From: Acidimicrobiales bacterium
GTDB lineage: Bacteria; Actinomycetota; Acidimicrobiia; Acidimicrobiales; SHLQ01
Reading direction: 5' to 3'
Length of the DNA: 64,000 nucleotides
Assembly: GCA_020629635.1 (NCBI GenBank)
Contig: JAHDCX010000009.1
Location: 124,001-188,000, forward strand
Part shown: piece after piece, positions 17,385 to 25,182 of the stretch
Position numbering within the stretch: the stretch's first letter is position 1
How the letters are laid out: each line of letters opens with the position of its first letter
Notes under the pieces: model-generated
What the model was told of the DNA's origin: nothing
Database searches by the model: none
The model's input: only the letters and a program-made list of their open reading frames with translations
Translations under genes and position numbers: made by a program

Positions 17385-18194
17385 TCACGAGGAGGCGTCC
17401 TCGCTCTCGTCGGAGTGGTCGTCAGAGTGATCTTCGCTGTGATCGTCGTGATGATGTTCGATCTCGCGGGTTCCCTCGACCGCTCCCCAGATGCCACCGG
17501 CGAGAATGCCGACGGCGACGAGGGCGACGAGCCCGGTCATGGCGTTCTTCGAGAGGTTGGGGCGCTGCGTGATCAGGATCGCGACGCCGAGGATGACGAG
17601 CGCAACGATCGAGCCGACGACGACGGCGCCTTCCTTGGAGGCCGCGAGGAAGATCCGTGACACGGCGAGCACGATGACTCCGCCGCCGAGGAGTCCGAGG
17701 AGCGGAACCTCGAAGGGGCCCATGAGCTGGTCGCGCAGTGCTTCGTTGGCCGAGGCGTCGGCGGAGGCGCGGTCGGCCCAGGCGGTCATCGTCCATTCGA
17801 ACGCGACGATGGCGAGCACGACGAGTCCCACACCGAACAGGAGTGGGCTGATCGCGAGGCCGGTTGCGGCAGCGGCGACACCGGCGCCGGCGATGATCGG
17901 CCAGATCGATTCGCCGACTGGTCGCTGAGCGGCTGGTGCGTCGCTTCGCCCCATCGCTGCGGCGACCGCTTCGGCGTCGGCGTCACGGAACCAGGTGAGC
18001 AGGCCTCCGACGATGACGGAGGTGAAGGCAACGCCGAGAAGCACCGTGTACGACACCTGGTCACCGATGCCGCCCTTGTAGCCCGCGCTGAGCGGGCCGA
18101 CGACGTCGCCGCCACTCGTGTAGCCGCCGATGGCAGCTGCGGCGAGCGCCGCCATGGCGATGCCGAGATAGAGCTTGAGTCCTGTTGGGATCAT
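17385..18194 (-). CDS. Unknown membrane protein with His/Asp tail in the oxidase operon
   Basis: 269 residues. About six to eight hydrophobic helices (from LYLGIAMAALAAAAIGGYTS to TGLVALVAVGILAGGIWGA) with an Ala/Asp-rich cytoplasmic-type loop. No family I recognise. The last ~30 residues are a His/Asp/Ser run (EIEHHHDDHSEDHSDDHSDE) capable of binding copper or zinc. It sits between the subunit III-like gene (8 bases upstream) and ctaC (101 bases downstream), so it is expressed with both oxidase-like complexes. It may be an accessory or metal-handling subunit; that is inference from position and tail alone. Confidence 0.75.
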   Translation of the reverse strand: MIPTGLKLYLGIAMAALAAAAIGGYTSGGDVVGPLSAGYKGGIGDQVSYTVLLGVAFTSVIVGGLLTWFRDADAEAVAAAMGRSDAPAAQRPVGESIWPIIAGAGVAAAATGLAISPLLFGVGLVVLAIVAFEWTMTAWADRASADASANEALRDQLMGPFEVPLLGLLGGGVIVLAVSRIFLAASKEGAVVVGSIVALVILGVAILITQRPNLSKNAMTGLVALVAVGILAGGIWGAVEGTREIEHHHDDHSEDHSDDHSDESEDASS

Positions 18195-18201
18195 GCGAGG
18201 C

Positions 18202-18813
18202 TCACTTCGTGATCGTGATCAGGTACCAGACGGGCAGGTACACGAGGACGGTGGCGAACCAGTAGATCGCCGCCGCTTCGATGCCGTCGGCATTGGTCGA
18301 GTTGAACTGGCCCGTGACCGCTCGGACGAGCATCAGGGCGACGAACGCAATCGCGCTTCCGAGGAAGGCGATGTAGGCGCCATAGATGGTGAAGAGCAGC
18401 AGGGCCGGAAGGCTGCGATCGACTGGTAGCGCGAAGTCGCTGATGGCGAACGCCATCTGATTGATCACCGCGGCGCCCATGAGGATGGTCGCGCCGAGCG
18501 CCATGTAGCCGTGGCCGCGGTCGTCGTTGCGAAACGCCTGCACGGCCCATGCCATGGTGAAGGCACCGATCCACGTGGTGAACATCATCATCGTGCCGGG
18601 TGCGATCTGCACGGCACCCTCGGGGAACCAGAGGCCACCGCCGAGCCGGTTCTCGACGAGGAACTCGTTGTTCTGCCGGATCGAGATGTAGACGGCGAAG
18701 AGGCCGACGAAGACCATGATCGCGGCGACCGAGGCGAAGGCCGTGCCGACGAGCAGCGTCCGGCTCCGGGTGGCTTCGGCCTGCGGGAGCACGTTGAGGG
18801 TTGACTCCGCCAT
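18202..18813 (-). CDS. Cytochrome c oxidase subunit III-like protein of the degenerate complex
   Basis: 203 residues from the ATG at 18813, which overlaps the stop of the upstream subunit I-like gene (ATGA). Five hydrophobic helices match the subunit III plan: FVGLFAVYISIRQNNEF, MMMFTTWIGAFTMAWAVQAF, YMALGATILMGAAV, then two C-terminal helices. The terminal helix reads AAIYWFATVLVYLPVWYLIT where ctaE has HFVDIVWVIIF, so the conserved His and Asp are missing. Known subunit III has no metal. The pairing with a ligand-less subunit I suggests a second complex built on the oxidase scaffold. Confidence 0.75.
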   Translation of the reverse strand: MAESTLNVLPQAEATRSRTLLVGTAFASVAAIMVFVGLFAVYISIRQNNEFLVENRLGGGLWFPEGAVQIAPGTMMMFTTWIGAFTMAWAVQAFRNDDRGHGYMALGATILMGAAVINQMAFAISDFALPVDRSLPALLLFTIYGAYIAFLGSAIAFVALMLVRAVTGQFNSTNADGIEAAAIYWFATVLVYLPVWYLITITK

Positions 18814-20465
18814 CAGTTGACCTCCTCGAACTCGTCGAGCAGTGGGGCTTCGGAAGTGATCACCGGCAGCGGTTCGACGAAGTTGCCGACCGGCGGGGGC
18901 GACGGCGCCGCCCACTCGAGGGTGTGGCCCTCCCAGGGGTCATCGGGAAGGGTCTCTTTGCTCGTCACGGCGGCCATGACCGACCCGATGAGCGCCAGCG
19001 CAGCGAGTACGAGCAGCACCGCACCGATCGCGGCGATGACGTTGAAGGTCTCGACGCCCGATTCGACGGCGTCGGAGACGCTGATGTCGGGCTGGCCCAT
19101 CAGGCCGGAGATCAGGTCGGCGACGCCACCGATTGCGCCAGCGCCGAGGCCCGTGACGATCGCCAGCATGGCGAGGGGCTCACGGGCGTAGCCACCGAAG
19201 ATCTTCGGGGCCCACCACGCGAGCGCACCGGCGCCCGACACGACGACTGCGGCGAGGACCAGGGAGAGCTGTGCGGTCGTGGTCGACAACAACACGTTGT
19301 CCTCGTGGAGGCCGTCCCAGAGCGGAATGACCCGAATCTCGCCGGCGACGGCGGCGAGCAGCAGCAGGATCGCGCCCATCAGCCCACCGAGCAGTGCCGC
19401 GGAGATCTTTGGGGTCGCGCCTCGGCGGATGGTGTCGAGTACACCGCCGATGACGCCGAGAATCGGGAGGACAACGACGAGACCGAAGGCGATGTAGAGG
19501 AATTCGTCGTAGATCCGGTTGCCGTCCGTGAAGACGGGGTCTGCGCCTCGGGAGAACGAGTGTTGTGCCCATGCGCCGAAGCTGAGGGCGCCGAAGAGGC
19601 CGATCATCGAGAAGATGACGGAGCGGCTGACCTGGCGGGTCTTGGCCGCAACGGGGCCGATTTCGGCGAGCACACCCAGGACCGGGATGGCGTAGGCGTA
19701 GACCTGGGGCTGTTCCCACGCCCAGGAGACATCGCCCCAGATCCGGGAACGTTCGCCGAAGAAGATTGGGTCGCGGCCCTGGAGATCGGCGTAGACGTAG
19801 ATCAGGTTGGCGACGAGGACGGGCAGCGACAGGAGCCAGACCGAGCAGGCGACGAGCATCGACCAGGCGAACGCCGGGACGTTCAGCAGCGACATCCCCG
19901 ATGGACGCAACGCGATCACCGTCGTGGCGACGCAGATCGATGCGGCGAGGATGGCGCCGATCATCAGCACGAGCGAGGTCACCGTGAGCAGCGTGGCTTC
20001 GCTCGACGTGCCGTCTGCCGGGCCGAGGCCGCCGTCGGCCAGGAACGAGGCGAGGTGCACACAGCCGCCAATGAACCAGGCCCAGAACGCTGCCGCGGAC
20101 AAGCGGGGGAACGCGATGCCCCCGGCGCCCACCTGGAGTGGCACGACCGCGGTGGCGATGCCGAGGAAGAGCGGGATGGCAACCAGGAAGACCCCGCCGG
20201 TACGGAACAGCACCCAGCTCTGGAAGTAGGAGGCGACCGACCCGAACAGGTCGATGCCGCTGAGCGAGGCTCGTTCGAATCCGTTGAGCACGCCCAGCAC
20301 GGAGACGACGAGCAGGAACAACAGGGATGCGCCGATCCAGAGACGGCCGACCATCTTGTGGTCGTTGGACGCGACGAGGAGGTAGAGGCCATCGCCTGTT
20401 GCGTCGTCCACGGTCACGTCGAGCTCGGACTCGTGGGATTCGGCATGCGCTTCGGTGGCGGTCAT
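18813..20465 (-). CDS. Degenerate heme-copper oxidase subunit I homologue lacking metal ligands
   Basis: 550 residues. The ATG at 20465 is preferred over the GTG at 20501 because GAGGGTG lies 9 bases upstream. It is collinear with ctaD in this window: DHK (35-37), PLQVGAGGIAFPR (109-121), the helix VI region with Tyr256, WAQHSF (299-304), WWAPKIFGG, and a shared C-terminal DPWEG..LEW. The metal ligands are replaced: CtaD His94 becomes Phe87, His272 Gln252, His321 Gln301, His407 Thr397 and His409 Gln399; only His302 (CtaD His322) remains. Glu274 becomes Gln254. It therefore should not bind heme a, heme a3 or CuB in the normal way. The reading frame is intact and it is the first gene of the oxidase operon, so it looks retained rather than decayed. 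Function unknown. Confidence 0.85.
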   Translation of the reverse strand: MTATEAHAESHESELDVTVDDATGDGLYLLVASNDHKMVGRLWIGASLLFLLVVSVLGVLNGFERASLSGIDLFGSVASYFQSWVLFRTGGVFLVAIPLFLGIATAVVPLQVGAGGIAFPRLSAAAFWAWFIGGCVHLASFLADGGLGPADGTSSEATLLTVTSLVLMIGAILAASICVATTVIALRPSGMSLLNVPAFAWSMLVACSVWLLSLPVLVANLIYVYADLQGRDPIFFGERSRIWGDVSWAWEQPQVYAYAIPVLGVLAEIGPVAAKTRQVSRSVIFSMIGLFGALSFGAWAQHSFSRGADPVFTDGNRIYDEFLYIAFGLVVVLPILGVIGGVLDTIRRGATPKISAALLGGLMGAILLLLAAVAGEIRVIPLWDGLHEDNVLLSTTTAQLSLVLAAVVVSGAGALAWWAPKIFGGYAREPLAMLAIVTGLGAGAIGGVADLISGLMGQPDISVSDAVESGVETFNVIAAIGAVLLVLAALALIGSVMAAVTSKETLPDDPWEGHTLEWAAPSPPPVGNFVEPLPVITSEAPLLDEFEEVN

Positions 20466-20653
20466 GTGTGTGAATTCACCCTCGGCTGGCAATTGGGTCA
20501 CCGGTCAAACCGGACCACCCGATGGTATTCGGCGCGGCACGGCTTGAGGCGCATCAACGGGGTTTCCGCGCGCACCTGCCCGGACAGTATCGGGCGCTGG
20601 ATTCGTGTCCCAAGGCGAAGGCCCCCGACGCGCGTCACACGTCACACCCGCAT
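20466..20653 (-). promoter_or_regulatory. Leader and presumed promoter region of the oxidase operon
   Basis: A non-coding stretch of about 190 bases between the start of the degenerate subunit I gene and the ctaB hairpin. As the first gene of a nine-gene leftward run begins here, the operon promoter is expected in it. I see no convincing -35/-10 pair. GAGGGTG at 20475-20481 is the likely ribosome binding site. Confidence 0.35.
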
Positions 20654-20696
20654 CTGTGGACGCTGGGCCCCGCTCGGCGGGGTCCGCGGTCCACAG
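20654..20696 (-). terminator. Strong stem-loop just downstream of ctaB
   Basis: An almost perfect hairpin. Outer arms CTGTGGAC (20654-20661) and GTCCACAG (20689-20696) enclose a second GC-rich stem (20665-20673 with 20677-20685, one G-U pair). It begins 12 bases after the ctaB stop in the direction of transcription and has no T-tract, as is common for actinobacterial terminators. It would separate ctaB from the oxidase operon. Confidence 0.6.
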
Positions 20697-20708
20697 AAGC
20701 CGTGGAGA

Positions 20709-21647
20709 TCAGGTGATGGCGACGTCCACGGCCATGGCCACGAAGAGCACCGTCAGGTAGGTGATCGAGAAGGTGAAGAGCTTCATCGCTCGTTGTGGCG
20801 TGGGGTCACGCAACAACTGCACCGCATACAGGGTGAACAGACCGCCCGACACGATCGACGTGACCAGGTAGAACCAGCCCATCCCGGCGATCGGCGCGAA
20901 TGCGACACCAAGCGCCCAAACCGCAACCGAGTACGCAACGATCTGACGAGCGGTCGATTCGAGGCTGGCGACCGACGGCATCATCGGAACATCGGCAGCC
21001 GAGTAGTCGTCGCGGTACTTCACCGCGAGCGCCCAGAAGTGCGGGGGCGTCCACAAGAAGATGATCCCGAACAAGACGACGGGCTCCCACGCAATCGAAT
21101 TCGTGACCGCCGCCCAACCGACCAGGACCGGCATGCACCCCGCCGCGCCACCGATCACGATGTTTTGTCGAGACGTCCGCTTGAGCCAGAGCGTGTACAC
21201 GAAGATGTAGAACGCCGCGGCAGACAAGGCGAGCAACGCCGACAGCGGATTGACGAACCCGGCGAGCCAGACGCCGGCGACGACCAGCAGGGCGACCGAG
21301 AAGACCAGTGCGTTTCGGGGCTCAATCTCGCCGGTCACGAGCGGTCGACCTTCGGTCCGCTTCATGATCTTGTCGATGTCGCGGTCGACATACATGTTGA
21401 CGGCGTTGGCGCCGCCCGCGGCGAACGTTCCGCCGATCACGGTCGCGACGACGAGCCACCAGCCCGGCCAGCCACGCTCCGCGACCACCATCGTGGGCAC
21501 GGTCGTGATCAGCAGGAGCTCAATGATTCGAGGCTTGGTCAGCGCAAGGTAGGCGCCGAATGTGGAACGGGTCGTCGAGGCACCCGGCGCAACAGTCGTC
21601 ATCGCCCCCAATGGTATGGCCGGGCTCGGCACTTCTGCCAAGGTCAT
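20709..21647 (-). CDS. ctaB: Heme O synthase (protoheme IX farnesyltransferase)
   Basis: 312 residues, UbiA-family prenyltransferase with about nine helices. It adds a farnesyl group to heme b to make heme O, the precursor of heme a for CtaD. The first Asp-rich motif is NAVNMYVDRDIDKIMKRTEG and the second region is KYRDDYSAADVPMMP. LTKPRIIELLLITTVPTM is the typical first helix. The ATG at 21647 leaves only 20 bases to the divergent ctaA start; the ATG at 21602 (MTTVAPGAST) would leave more room for a promoter and still precedes the conserved core. Confidence 0.94.
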   Translation of the reverse strand: MTLAEVPSPAIPLGAMTTVAPGASTTRSTFGAYLALTKPRIIELLLITTVPTMVVAERGWPGWWLVVATVIGGTFAAGGANAVNMYVDRDIDKIMKRTEGRPLVTGEIEPRNALVFSVALLVVAGVWLAGFVNPLSALLALSAAAFYIFVYTLWLKRTSRQNIVIGGAAGCMPVLVGWAAVTNSIAWEPVVLFGIIFLWTPPHFWALAVKYRDDYSAADVPMMPSVASLESTARQIVAYSVAVWALGVAFAPIAGMGWFYLVTSIVSGGLFTLYAVQLLRDPTPQRAMKLFTFSITYLTVLFVAMAVDVAIT

Positions 21648-21667
21648 TGGCCCGTATCGTGAGTGAC

Positions 21668-22588
21668 ATGTTTTGGGGTCGCGACGCCGCCTTCTGGACC
21701 CGCGTCACGCTCGTCTGGCTGATGGCGATCACCGTCACTGGCGCGGCCGTCCGTCTGACGGGCTCGGGGCTCGGCTGCACCGACTGGCCGACATGCAGCA
21801 TCAACGAAGAACTCGACGCTCCCGGATTCCACGCGACGATCGAGTTCGGCAACCGCATCATCTCGGGCCTGGCGATCATTCCGGTCATTGCGGCCTGGGT
21901 CGCGGCACGCCGGCTGAACCGCGTCGATCTCCGTCCGTGGTTCGTCGCCATGGTCATCGGATTCCTCGGCCAAGTTCTCCTCGGCATGCTCGTCACCCGC
22001 ACCCACCTCGATCCCCGAGTTGTGCTCGGGCACTTCTTGTTGTCGATCGTGCTGATCTTCATCGGCGTGGCCCTCGACCACGGCGCCCGTACCACTGGGG
22101 TCAAGTCTCAACAAGCAACAGGTTCGGCACCTGGGTCCGACCCATGGCTCCGGACTGCTTCGACGGTGGCCGTCGCGCTCGCCAGCGCGGTCATCGTCCT
22201 CGGCACGCTCGTCACGGGATCGGGGCCGCACACGGGCAGCGACGAGTCCGGCCAGGCGGTACCACGGCTGGGCCTCGACATTCGCGAAATCACTCGCGTG
22301 CATTCGGTGACCGTCTGGATTCTCGGCGCCGTGCTTCTCGCAATCATCGTGAAGGCCCGACGGGAACATTCACCGCACGATCGTGGCGTCGTCCGGGCGA
22401 TCGCCCTCGGAGCAGCACAGGGCGGGATCGGATACCTCCAGTACTTCACCGGTGTCCCGGTGTTGCTGGTCGGGGTGCACATCGCGGGCTCGGTACTGTT
22501 CTGGACTGCGCTCACCTGGTGGTTCTTCGACGTTCGCCGCGACGTCGGACAGCCAGCCCGAGCGGTTCGGGAGGAGGTACCCGCATGA
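21668..22588 (+). CDS. ctaA: Heme A synthase
   Basis: 306 residues with about eight membrane helices in two four-helix halves. It oxidises heme O to heme A. Conserved features: [19 protein letters not shown] (with the Cys pair region), [12 protein letters not shown] (Glu/His-containing helix), [25 protein letters not shown] and [12 protein letters not shown] supplying heme-binding His residues. A 29-base copy of the R1 repeat (22096-22124) is read in frame as [10 protein letters not shown] in the loop joining the two halves. The gene remains open, so the insertion seems tolerated. It overlaps clpS (ATGA). Confidence 0.92.
   Translation: MFWGRDAAFWTRVTLVWLMAITVTGAAVRLTGSGLGCTDWPTCSINEELDAPGFHATIEFGNRIISGLAIIPVIAAWVAARRLNRVDLRPWFVAMVIGFLGQVLLGMLVTRTHLDPRVVLGHFLLSIVLIFIGVALDHGARTTGVKSQQATGSAPGSDPWLRTASTVAVALASAVIVLGTLVTGSGPHTGSDESGQAVPRLGLDIREITRVHSVTVWILGAVLLAIIVKARREHSPHDRGVVRAIALGAAQGGIGYLQYFTGVPVLLVGVHIAGSVLFWTALTWWFFDVRRDVGQPARAVREEVPA
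22096..22124 (+). repeat. Dispersed repeat R1, copy b, inside ctaA
   Basis: 29 bases beginning TGGGGTCAAGTCTCAACAAG, four changes from the copy at 23401-23429. It lies in the ctaA region coding for the inter-domain loop and is translated in a different frame from copy a. The open frame shows it was accepted as coding sequence. Confidence 0.8.
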
Positions 22589-22908
22589 CTGCACCACTCG
22601 AGGTCGCCGATCCCGACATCGACGTCAACCTCGGCGTCGACGCCGACATGCCATGGGTCGTGCTCGTCTGGAACGACCCGATCAATCTCATGAGCTACGT
22701 CACGTTCGTGTTCCAGAAGCTGTTCGGCTACTCGAAGGAGAAGGCCACCGAGCTCATGCTCGACGTGCATCACAAGGGCCGCGCGGTCGTGTCGTCGGGG
22801 ACTCGAGAGAAGGCGGAGGCCGACGTCGCCCGCCTCCACGAACACGGACTCTGGGCCACCATGCAAAAGGACGGGTCGGACTCGGGCGGCGAGGCCGGAA
22901 GCTCGTGA
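22585..22908 (+). CDS. clpS: ATP-dependent Clp protease adaptor ClpS
   Basis: 107 residues. Delivers N-end-rule substrates to ClpC/ClpA-ClpP. The core is [20 protein letters not shown], with the Asn-Asp of the N-degron pocket, followed by [19 protein letters not shown], the conserved helix with His residues. The ATG at 22585 has a very strong GGGAGGAGGT upstream and overlaps the ctaA stop. The next gene is DUF2017, its usual actinobacterial companion. Confidence 0.94.
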   Translation: MTAPLEVADPDIDVNLGVDADMPWVVLVWNDPINLMSYVTFVFQKLFGYSKEKATELMLDVHHKGRAVVSSGTREKAEADVARLHEHGLWATMQKDGSDSGGEAGSS

Positions 22909-23372
22909 TCCTCCGCAAACGCCTCTTCGTGGCCCGGAACGGCTCCGTCCACAATCGCCTCGACGAAGAGATCCGGGTGTTGCTCGGGCGACTGATCGAG
23001 GAGCTCCGAGAAATCCTGCTCGTCGATGAGGGAGACGACATCCGACGCCTCTATCCCACGGCGTATCCCGACGATCCGGACTCGGAGGAGCGATTCGGGG
23101 ACATGGTCCACGACCAACTGCTGATGCAGCGGCTCGATGCGATCGATGCCGTCTCGGGTTCGCTCGACGCCGATGTGCTCGACGTCGAAACCGCCGACGC
23201 GTGGATGTCGACCATCAATCAGATTCGTCTGGTGCTCGGGACTCGGCTCGACGTCGGCGAGGACGACCGAGACATCGACGAGGACGACCCGAACGTCCAG
23301 GCACACGTCGTGTACCAGTTGATGAGCTACCTGCTCGAGGAGCTCACGACCGCCCGCATCGAGCTCCTCTGA
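22905..23372 (+). CDS. DUF2017 family protein
   Basis: 155 residues, starting at a GTG that overlaps the clpS stop (GTGA). It is acidic, helical and cytoplasmic. Recognisable DUF2017 features are [20 protein letters not shown] near the start, [16 protein letters not shown], and [12 protein letters not shown]. The family is found next to clpS in actinobacteria and has no established biochemical function; the position suggests a role linked to Clp proteolysis. Confidence 0.85.
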   Translation: MILRKRLFVARNGSVHNRLDEEIRVLLGRLIEELREILLVDEGDDIRRLYPTAYPDDPDSEERFGDMVHDQLLMQRLDAIDAVSGSLDADVLDVETADAWMSTINQIRLVLGTRLDVGEDDRDIDEDDPNVQAHVVYQLMSYLLEELTTARIELL

Positions 23373-23400
23373 GCTCGGCCTGAACCCGGACGCCGTACCC

Positions 23401-23429
23401 AACTTGTTACTTGTTGGGACTTGACCCCA
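23401..23429 (-). repeat. Dispersed repeat R1, copy c
   Basis: Reverse complement begins TGGGGTCAAGTCCCAACAAG and differs from copy a at two positions. It lies in the 75-base gap between the convergent DUF2017 gene and the RTX glycosidase-like gene, the only one of the three long copies outside coding sequence. Confidence 0.8.
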
Positions 23430-23447
23430 TGGGGCGGCAGGGTGCGG

Positions 23448-25112
23448 TCAGGCGGGGGCTTCGCAGTTGCGGACGGTTTCGAGACCGGCGCATCGATCGA
23501 AATCCGCGCCGGCGTCGCCACTGTCTCTTCCGCCTCCCCCGGCGAGCAGGTCGATGCCCGCACCGCCGAGCAGCACGTCATGTCCTCCGGATCCGATCAG
23601 ACGGTCGCGTCCGTTGCCGCCCGTGAGGCGATCGTTGTCGCCGTCGCCAACGAGGCGGTCATAGCCCGCGGCTCCGTCGAGGGTGTCGTGACCCGGACCT
23701 CCCCGAAGACGGTCGTGGCCGTGGCCGCCGTAGATGACATCGTGGCCTTTGTTGCCGCCGATCCGGTCGTCGCCGCGGTGGCCGAAGATGCGGTCTGATC
23801 CACCGCCGCCCCAGATGCGGTCGTCGCCGTCGAGCCCACAGATCACGTCATCGCCGGTCCCGCCGTCGATGATGTCGGGACCGTTCGTGCCGAGGATGAC
23901 GTCGTCTCCCGGGGTGGGGGTCTGACCCTTCGAAAGGTCGACGGTCACCCGAAGGCCGTCGCAGTACGCGACCGGCGCAGGAGCGACCGACGTTGTTGTT
24001 GTCGTCGTGGTGGTGGTCGTCGGGGGCGGGCTCGGCTGGCTGAAGACTTCGATCACCGCCGCCTCGCCGGCCCCGAAGGAGTCGGCGATGTTCGCTCGGT
24101 CGCACGGCGTGGTGTCGGCGTAGCCGCGACACCAATGCCAGCGGCCAGCGTCGCCGTAGAGGTAGCCCGAGACGCCGGCGTTGCGCGAGGCGATGGCCTC
24201 GGCCCGAACTTCGGTGACGCCAGGGTTGCGCCAGCGTTCGTCGAGCCAATCGAAGTTGCTGTTGAAGTACTTGGCCTCACCCTGGAAGACGGGCACGCCG
24301 TAGGCCTCGACGGCGAGCCGCATGTGTTCCTCGGCCTCCTCGATGGTTCGGTCGTGGCCGATCTCGGGTGCGGCGACGTCGATCCACGGTTCGCCGGCGT
24401 AGAAGAGCGAGCCGTTCCAGAACGGCGGCGCATGAAACGCGATGTCGAGCGGTGACCCCGCGTCTCGGACCGCACGGGCCATGATGCGCCACACCTCCTT
24501 GTTGGCCTCGGTGTTGTTGGAGCCGCCGTCTCCGCCGAACACCCACATGCTGACCGCGGGATGATCGCCAAAGGCTTCGACCATCTGGAGGCCGTAGGCG
24601 TACGCGTTGTCGACGGTGACCGTGCCGCGAACCTGGTCGGCGATCTCGTTGCCCTCGCCAGAACGCCCGCCGGGAAGATAGAGGTTGTGCCAGGCCACGA
24701 CGAGGCCGACCTTCATGCCATTGCGGTGCGCCGCGTCGAGGATGCGGTTGGCATGGGCGATGTAGCCGTCGGTCAGGACGACCTCGCCATCGATGAGCGC
24801 TCCCATCGGGCCGCCGTCGCGGTAGTCCTGCACGTAGGTGACCGGGATGTGATGGATGACGCCGGTCCATGCCCCGGTGAAGCCGTGGTCACGAAGCGCG
24901 GCGAAGTACTCGTCGGCTTCTTCCTCGCTCGCCGACGAGAGCATCTGCCAGGCGGTGTCGTAGACCGGGATCGTGGTGTCGGCCGTGGGTGCGATCCAGG
25001 CCGACGAACCGTTGCCATTCGGTTGTGCGTCGGCTTCGCCCGTGACTCCGGCGATCGCGCCCATGGTGAGCACGAGGCCAACAGACATCAACCCAAAGTG
25101 GCGAATCCCCAT
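23448..25112 (-). CDS. Secreted glycosidase-like protein with C-terminal RTX repeats
   Basis: 554 residues from the ATG at 25112 (MGIRHFGLMSVGLVLTMGAI), which opens a signal peptide ending near GEADA. Residues ~40-380 resemble TIM-barrel glycoside hydrolases of the DUF4038/apiosidase-like group: VSMWVFGGDGGSNNTEAN, IAFHAPPFWNG, and VFQGEAKYFNSNFDW with a candidate catalytic Glu. A Pro/Thr linker (PPPTTTTTTTTTT) leads to about 12 RTX-type nonapeptides (GGTGDDVICG, GGGGSDRIFG and others) that bind calcium and often accompany type I or actinobacterial export. The substrate is unknown; the family assignment is moderate, the RTX and signal peptide firm. Confidence 0.78.
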   Translation of the reverse strand: MGIRHFGLMSVGLVLTMGAIAGVTGEADAQPNGNGSSAWIAPTADTTIPVYDTAWQMLSSASEEEADEYFAALRDHGFTGAWTGVIHHIPVTYVQDYRDGGPMGALIDGEVVLTDGYIAHANRILDAAHRNGMKVGLVVAWHNLYLPGGRSGEGNEIADQVRGTVTVDNAYAYGLQMVEAFGDHPAVSMWVFGGDGGSNNTEANKEVWRIMARAVRDAGSPLDIAFHAPPFWNGSLFYAGEPWIDVAAPEIGHDRTIEEAEEHMRLAVEAYGVPVFQGEAKYFNSNFDWLDERWRNPGVTEVRAEAIASRNAGVSGYLYGDAGRWHWCRGYADTTPCDRANIADSFGAGEAAVIEVFSQPSPPPTTTTTTTTTTSVAPAPVAYCDGLRVTVDLSKGQTPTPGDDVILGTNGPDIIDGGTGDDVICGLDGDDRIWGGGGSDRIFGHRGDDRIGGNKGHDVIYGGHGHDRLRGGPGHDTLDGAAGYDRLVGDGDNDRLTGGNGRDRLIGSGGHDVLLGGAGIDLLAGGGGRDSGDAGADFDRCAGLETVRNCEAPA

Positions 25113-25182
25113 GGCGTGAGGGTAACAGTGCAGCCGAATGCGCTCGAAATGACTCCACCCGCCGCAGAGAACGGCGGTGTCG

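Noticed and set aside
18813-20465. The degenerate subunit I as a pseudogene
   Set aside because: No stop or frameshift, conserved helices and C-terminus, tight translational coupling with its neighbour; typing as a CDS fits better.
18801-21662. A 953-codon open frame on the + strand across the oxidase subunit I-like and ctaB genes
   Set aside because: Asp/Glu/Arg/Gly-rich translation with no domain, opposite to well-recognised membrane-protein genes; a high-GC shadow frame.
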